Below, piece after piece: positions 59,051-64,000 of a stretch of 64,000 bases of DNA (positions within the stretch are counted from its first letter, which is position 1; every line of letters begins with the position of its first letter). Made by a program: the position numbers and the translations under genes. Source of the DNA: Archivesica marissinica (lineage: Eukaryota > Mollusca > Bivalvia > Venerida > Vesicomyidae); assembly GCA_014843695.1 (NCBI GenBank), contig CM026398.1:20445594-20509593 (forward strand), given 5' to 3'. The notes under the pieces were generated by a model. That model was given only the letters and a program-made list of their open reading frames with translations, did not search any database and had not been told where the DNA came from.

Positions 59051-60772
59051 TGGTCATGTGTTTGTTCGCATATGTGACTTTAATGTGTTTGCTTCCACGT
59101 GTGACTGTACTGTGTTTGTTCCCATATGTGACTGTAATATGTTTGTTTCCATGTGTGACTTAATGTGTTTGTCCCATATGTGACTTTAATGTGTTTGTTC
59201 TCATATGTGACGGTAATGTGTTTGTTTCCATGTGTGACTGTAATGTGTTTGTTTCCATGTGTGACTGTACTATGTTTTGTTTCCATGTGTGACTGTAATG
59301 TGTTTGTTTCCATATGTGACTGTAATGTGTTTGTTTCCATGTGTGACGGTAATGTGTTTGTTTCCATGTGTGACTGTAATGTGTTTGTTTCCATGTGTGA
59401 CTGTACTATGTTTTGTTTCCATGTGTGACTGTAATGTGTTTGTTTCCATATGTGACTGTAATGTGTTTGTTTCCATGTGTGACGGTAATGTGTTTGTTTC
59501 CATGTGTGACTGTAATGTGTTTGTTTCCATGTGTGACTGTACTATGTTTTGTTTCCATGTGTGACTGTAATGTGTTTGTTTCCATATGTGACTGTAATGT
59601 GTTTGTTTCCATGTGTGACGGTAATGTGTTTGTTTCCATGTGTGACTGTAATGTGTTTGTTTCCATGTGTGACTGTACTATGTTTTGTTTCCATGTGTGA
59701 CTGTAATGTGTTTGTTTCCATATGTGACTGTAATGTGTTTGTTTCCATGTGTGACGGTAATGTGTTTGTTTCCATGTGTGACTGTAATGTGTTTGTTTCC
59801 ATGTGTGACTGTACTATGTTTTGTTTCCATGTGTGACTGTAATATGTTTGGTTCCATGTGTGACTTTAATGTGTTTGTTTCCATGTGTGACTGTACTATG
59901 TTTTGTTTCCATGTGGGACTGTAATATGTTTGTTTCCATGTGTGACTGTAATGTGTTTGTTTCCATGTGTGAATGTAATATGTTTGTTTCCATGTGTGAC
60001 TGCGGTGTGTTTGTTTCCATGTGTGAATGTAATATGTTTGTTTCCATGTGTGACTGTAATGCGTTTGTTTCCATGTGTGACTGTAATGCGTTTGTTTCCA
60101 TGTGTGACTGTAATGCGTTTGTTTCCATGTGTGACTGTAATGCGTTTGTTTCCATATGTGACTGTAATGTGTTTGTTTCCATGTGGGACTGTAATGCGTT
60201 TGTTTCCATATGTGACTGTAATGCGTTTGTTTCCATGTGTGACTGTAATGCGTTTGTTTCCATATGTGACTGTAATGCGTTTGTTTCCATGTGGGACTGT
60301 AATATGTTTGTTTCCATGTGTGACTGTACTGTGTTTGTTTCCATGTGTGACTGCAATGTGTTGTTTGTTTCCATATGTGACTGTAATGTGTTTGTTTCCA
60401 TGTGTGACTGCAATGTGTTGTTTGTTTCCATGTGTGACTGTAATGTGTTTGTTTCCATGTGTGACTGCAATGTGTTGTTTGTTTCCATGTGTGAATGTAA
60501 TGTGTTGTTTGTTTCCATGTATGACTGTAATGTGTTTGTTTCCATGTATGACTGTAATGCGTTTGTTTCCATGTGTGACTGCTGTGTGTTTGTTTCCATG
60601 TGTGACTGTAATGCGTTTGTTTCCATGTGTGACTGTAATGCGTTTGTTTCCATGTGTGACTGTAATGCGTTTGTTTCCATGTGTGACTATACCGTGTTTG
60701 TTTCCATGTGTGACTATACCGTGTTTGTTTCCATGTGTGACTATATAGTGTTTGTTTCCATGATTATATGAC
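59051..60772. repeat. 27-bp tandem array, about 63 units, with a 136-bp higher-order unit
   Basis: Unit TTTGTTTCCATGTGTGACTG plus TAATGTG. Between about 59277 and 59820 a five-unit block carrying one 1-bp longer unit (ACTATGTTTTG) repeats at exactly 136-bp steps. From 60360 some units are 30 bp (GTGTTGTTTG). Long frames on both strands are repeat artefacts. Confidence 0.95.
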
Positions 60773-60979
60773 TGTAATGCCAGACACTGGAATAGTGTCA
60801 GTAACATTTACGCCATGAACTATATTATACAATATTAAATTATTGCAGCTAACGTCACGCTGCAGGTGAAGAAAAACAAACTACCATCATATTTGAAAAA
60901 AATGTTAGAGTGACATCTTAATTAAGGTGGGTCATTTTACGGCTTTATCTCCAATCTATATTAAAACGAGAGATTCCCG

Positions 60980-61200
60980 AAGCGACCTTCGTTGTCGAGT
61001 AGTTAAGGTTGTTGACCTCAAATAACTTGACCCTCGTCGCTGTTGGTTCGAATCCCACACGCAGTTCATATGTGATAACAATCCAGCTTGTTTGCAGAAG
61101 GTCGGTGGTTCTACACTGTGTGTGTCTGAAACACTTCTCGGATGGGCATCCGGTGTATTCCATAACCAATAATAGCTGCAGAGTGTCCAGAGTATGACTT
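60980..61200 (+). mobile_element. SINE family D
   Basis: Head TTGTCGAGTAGTTAAGG (box A) and TGGTTCGAATCCC (box B), body with GTCGGTGGTTCTACAC and CGGATGGGCATCCGG. Confidence 0.8.
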
Positions 61201-61616
61201 TAACGACCAACCCCTCCCACTCCCTCCCAAATAAAACCAAACAAAATCGAAAGAGATGCACGCTGTTCGATTAGCTCGCTTCTCGCCAATGCAACCCGGG
61301 TTCGATCTTCAGACCGGGAAATATGTGAGATTGTACGGCGGTCGCCAGATCGGACAGCTGGGCTTTTCCGGGTACTACTGTTTCCTCTCGCACGAATGAA
61401 TGACCATATACGCACTTTCATCTGCGCCAACGAGAGTGATTATATAATATAAATTGTGACGCAATTGTTGTAAAATAAATAAAGGCTTAATAGGAAAAGA
61501 GATGCCATATTTGTGTCATCCTTAGCTCCATCTGCGTATACTATATACTAATTGCATTTGTACAACACTATATATGTATATGCCCTTGCTTAGTAGCACA
61601 CCAATGTGTGTGTGTT
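61201..61616. other. Intron sequence, possible further tRNA-like fragment
   Basis: CAACCCGGGTTCGATCTTC at 61291-61309 looks like an isolated box B; no full element can be delimited. No exon recognised. Confidence 0.4.
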
Positions 61617-61885
61617 TGTACGTTTATTTATCGTCGCTACCGGTTGCCCATATGAGCGTCGCGTCGCCTCCTGAAGAGATTAGTCATTTTAGATTGTTGG
61701 AGGATAGTGCAATGATACAGACAGAGACCCATTCCAGAGTCTCCTCTGGTTCTTTTACGTGCACGATATAACGCACCGACACGAGACCTCGGCTTAAAGT
61801 CCCATCTGAAAGAAATTTTATTACGGTCAGACGGAGGATCGAACCTGCGATCCCAGCGTGTTAACCACTGGACTACAGATCCTAC
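61617..61885 (-). mobile_element. SINE family C, near full length
   Basis: Reverse-oriented: end ACGTTTATTTATCGTCGCTA, body GACCCATTCCAGAGTCTCCT, head GGATCGAACCTGCGATCCC and GTTAACCACTGGACTAC (reverse of box A). The most complete copy of the family in the window. Confidence 0.9.
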
Positions 61886-61998
61886 TACCCACTTTTTTTA
61901 CATGATTTTTAAATGGAACAAACCAACAGTTTTGTTTTGAGATTACAGTAGTCTATACAGTGATTTATGACATGCGGTTTTTGTTATATTACTTTCAG

Positions 61999-62045
61999 AT
62001 TTCTGGAGTGGATCTGACCAGGAAGATGTTTTGTGTCCAGGTTGA
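61999..62045 (+). CDS. Secreted-protein last coding exon
   Basis: The acceptor TTATATTACTTTCAG ends at 61998. Its first two bases complete an Asp codon with the G left at 52353. Fifteen codons follow: FWSGSDQEDVLCPG and TGA at 62043-62045. It supplies a fourth cysteine, giving C-x4-C-x2-C-x19-C across the junction. The exon is short, so it rests on the splice sites, phase and the cysteine. An AATAAA at 62815-62820 could end the transcript, with SINE family C fragments inside the 3' UTR. Confidence 0.6.
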
Positions 62046-62335
62046 GGCAAAGTTAAGAGTTGGTGGGACAGTGAAATGGCCGAAACGAAAACCAAATTGT
62101 TATACACTATAATAACAAAGATTCACATACATGACCTAAGACTTAAACTTTACAGTTTATATAACCACAAGCTGGTTCACAGGAGCTTGAAAGCACGATA
62201 CATTCTAAAACTTGCGTAACCAAGTGCTTGAATTTCAGAAAAGTATTTTTATTTTAATTTTCAGATTATTGTGTCAGTTTTCAAAGTGTAACTGAACTGA
62301 ATTGATGTTTTGGAGCTTGTCTTGCACTAATCTTG
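62046..62335 (+). other. Probable 3' UTR of the secreted-protein gene
   Basis: AT-rich, no repeat copy or exon recognised. No AATAAA before the SINE fragments. Confidence 0.45.
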
Positions 62336-62755
62336 CACGATCGAACTTGCGAACCCTGAATTACAAGTCCAACGTGTTAACCACTGGACTACTTTTTTTT
62401 ACATTTATTTATCGTCGTTACCGGTTGCCCATATGAGCGACGCCTCCTGAAGAGATTAGTCATTTTAGATTTATGGAGTATAGTGGTAACATGCTTGACT
62501 GGTAATCCAGGGATCGCAGGTTCGACCCTCCGTCTGACCCTAATAAAATTAACAGTCTTTCAGATGGGACGTTAAACAGAGGTCTCGTGGTCTGTGCTTT
62601 ACACCGTGCACGTAAAAGAACCAGAGGAGACTCTGGAATGGGTCTCTGTCTGTATCATTGCACTCTCCTCTAAAATCTAAAATGACTAATCTCTTCAGGA
62701 AGCGTCGCTCATGTGGACAACAGGTAGCGACGATAAATAAACGTAAAACACGTTT
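62336..62755. mobile_element. Three fragments of SINE family C in opposite orientations
   Basis: Positions 62336-62393 are a reversed tRNA head (GATCGAACTTGCGAACCC; GTTAACCACTGGACTAC). Positions 62398-62476 are a reversed 3' end. Positions 62480-62755 are a plus-strand copy with head (GTGGTAACATGCTTGACTGG), body and 3' end. The reversed and direct 3' ends form an inverted repeat of about 80 bp flanking the plus copy. Confidence 0.85.
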
Positions 62756-62879
62756 GTCGATAAGCCTGTGTATTATCTATATATGTAGTTGTCCCATGAT
62801 GCACTCTTGCTAGAAATAAATATACTTTTCTATCAATCAGTGTTTTCTGTTTAAGCCAACAGTTGTGCAGTGTATTTAA

Positions 62880-63170
62880 AACACTGTCGTAACGCCATAC
62901 ATTTGTACTTGCAGTCCATTATTATTATTAATATTGGACTGGTGTCAAAAGGCCAGAGTATTATATTAAATACTACGCGTACATGTACGAAATTAACAAT
63001 TTTAATTAGTAGGATCTTGTTATATACATGTAAGTATTTGTTTTAAGTAAGATATAAGCTTCAAACGGATTCAATATGTAATGTATTGGTACTGTCATCG
63101 GCACAACGCACCTCACACAGTCCAATAAGTTACATATTGGATCGATTTCGGCTTATATCCTATGCATAAA
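62880..63170 (+). mobile_element. Dispersed repeat G
   Basis: AAACACTGTCGTAACGCCAT, GCAGTCCATTATTATTATTA, CAAAAGGCCAGAGTATTATA, TTCAAACGGATTCAATATG, and an inverted pair (CAATATGTAATGTATTGG / CCAATAAGTTACATATTG), then CGGCTTATATCCTATGC. The most regular copy of G here. Confidence 0.8.
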
Positions 63171-63439
63171 ATACCACCACTTAGACATACAGGTAACGTT
63201 ATTTTGAAAAGATGTCTTGAAAAGGTGATTGACAAAGATCCATCAATCAACAGTATATTGAATTGTATGCCAGATTCAGCGACCAAAACTATTACCTTAC
63301 CATAAGTCTTGTCAAGATGTCGGAAATGTACTATAAGAACTGGAATTTGTCTATCGTAGATAGTAGCAAACTTGATGCATGTTTGTGTACCATATGATGG
63401 CATTGTAGTGCTTGGTCCTAAGGTAACTAAGAATATGTT
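63171..63439. other. Intergenic, nothing firm
   Basis: A minus-strand frame of about 96 codons covers 63113-63403 but overlaps the end of element G and shows no motif; I do not call it. Confidence 0.4.
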
Positions 63440-63600
63440 CGAGTTCGAGCACCGCTGGAGCCGTTACGATTGTGCCCTTAGGCAAGGCATTTAAATTCCA
63501 CGTTGCCTCTTCTCTCTCCCTCGTTGCGATGTATTCCATCAGGAATGAAGTCTTGAGAGTGATTAATATAAGTTGTAAGAACTTATTTCACAATGGAGAT
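63440..63600 (+). mobile_element. SINE family B, 5'-truncated
   Basis: Begins at the box B region (GAGTTCGAGCACCGCTGGAG), then GCCCTTAGGCAAGGCATTTA and TTGCCTCTTCTCTCTCCCTC. The tRNA 5' half is missing. Confidence 0.85.
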
Positions 63601-63748
63601 ATGGCCTTGCACACACATTCAATATGTCAGCAACACTTTCCTTTTTTATTTTATGGATACTTGGTGATGTATGTACTTATGCTGAATGAAAACATAACCT
63701 ATGATATATTAAACGGCTACATAGAATATATACCTCACATATACAGAT

Positions 63749-64000
63749 ATGACTATTACGTTATGTACCTTTAACGTTAAAGGACTAGGTGATACTAGAA
63801 AGAGAAATCAAATATTTGACTGGTTAAAGCACAATAAATACTCAATTTGCTTATTACAAGAAATTCGTTATAAGGAGAATAATCTTCAAAGCTGGAGAAA
63901 AGAATGGAGTGAAAATATCTTTCTTAGTGGAAATAGTTCCAATAGCATGGGTGTAGGGATTCTGCTGGATAGAAACTATGAGGTAATTGAATATAAAGAG
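63749..64000 (+). CDS. LINE ORF2, N-terminal endonuclease part, cut by the window end
   Basis: From the ATG at 63749 the frame is open to the window end (84 codons). It reads as an apurinic/apyrimidinic-like endonuclease of non-LTR retrotransposons: CTFNVKGLGDTRKRNQIFDW with the metal-site Asn, then SICLLQEIR with the catalytic Glu, and SMGVGILLDRN. The order and spacing fit L1/Tx1-like and related clades. The reverse transcriptase would lie beyond the window. Whether the element is intact cannot be judged. The bases 63601-63748 may be its 5' part. Confidence 0.88.
   Translation, partial: MTITLCTFNVKGLGDTRKRNQIFDWLKHNKYSICLLQEIRYKENNLQSWRKEWSENIFLSGNSSNSMGVGILLDRNYEVIEYKE

Noticed and set aside
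63113..63403. A 96-codon minus-strand frame
   Set aside because: It starts or ends inside element G and shows no domain, signal or conserved motif.

Overview
The window is invertebrate animal DNA, most likely from a mollusc. Its genes are split by GT-AG introns. It carries several tRNA-headed SINE families, one with a tail resembling the Nin-DC domain known from molluscs, and a GTTGTCTCCCTTAC motif that recurs in molluscan repeats. It also holds MITEs, the start of a LINE and a very large amount of tandem repeat. There is no bacterial, plasmid or phage content, and no complete tRNA or rRNA gene. A run of 1000 N at 33852-34851 is a scaffold gap. By rough count more than half of the called bases are minisatellite or satellite arrays. 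Most long open frames are stop-free repeats and are not genes.

Region 1 (1-17.3 kb, + strand) is the 3' part of a receptor gene. Four coding exons (344-1822, 3733-3947, 7396-7544, 14738-15900) join with matching phase. They encode a Venus-flytrap ligand-binding domain of the metabotropic-glutamate-receptor type and a cysteine/threonine-rich stalk. A single transmembrane helix and a cytoplasmic tail of about 387 residues with YxxP motifs follow. The first exon opens with what looks like the end of an earlier flytrap domain, so the receptor probably has at least two. The 5' splice site of the transmembrane exon lies inside the first unit of a 57-bp tandem array, so the exon-intron junction has been copied about 60 times. 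A 20-bp array fills the 3' UTR.

Region 2 (18-25 kb, - strand) is an intact Golgi alpha-mannosidase II-type gene of 1100 codons with its coding part in one exon. A tandem array lies downstream of it and a 25-bp array lies upstream, probably within an intron of its 5' UTR. Region 3 (25-44 kb) is mobile elements, then a 59-bp array, the gap, and a 22-bp array with a hAT-like insertion.

Region 4 (44.1-44.8 kb, - strand) is a probable first coding exon of an unrecognised gene, with a CRE/E-box/CCAAT promoter. Region 5 (50.3-62.1 kb, + strand) is a probable small secreted cysteine-containing protein gene with a TATA promoter, a non-coding exon, a signal-peptide exon and two further coding exons; one connecting exon is not resolved. 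Its large intron holds 52-bp, 49-bp and 27-bp arrays. The window ends inside the endonuclease part of a LINE (63749 onward).

The three genes and the receptor show no shared pathway. What links them is that tandem arrays have grown within introns, UTRs and dispersed repeats all along the window, and in several cases the founding sequence can be read.
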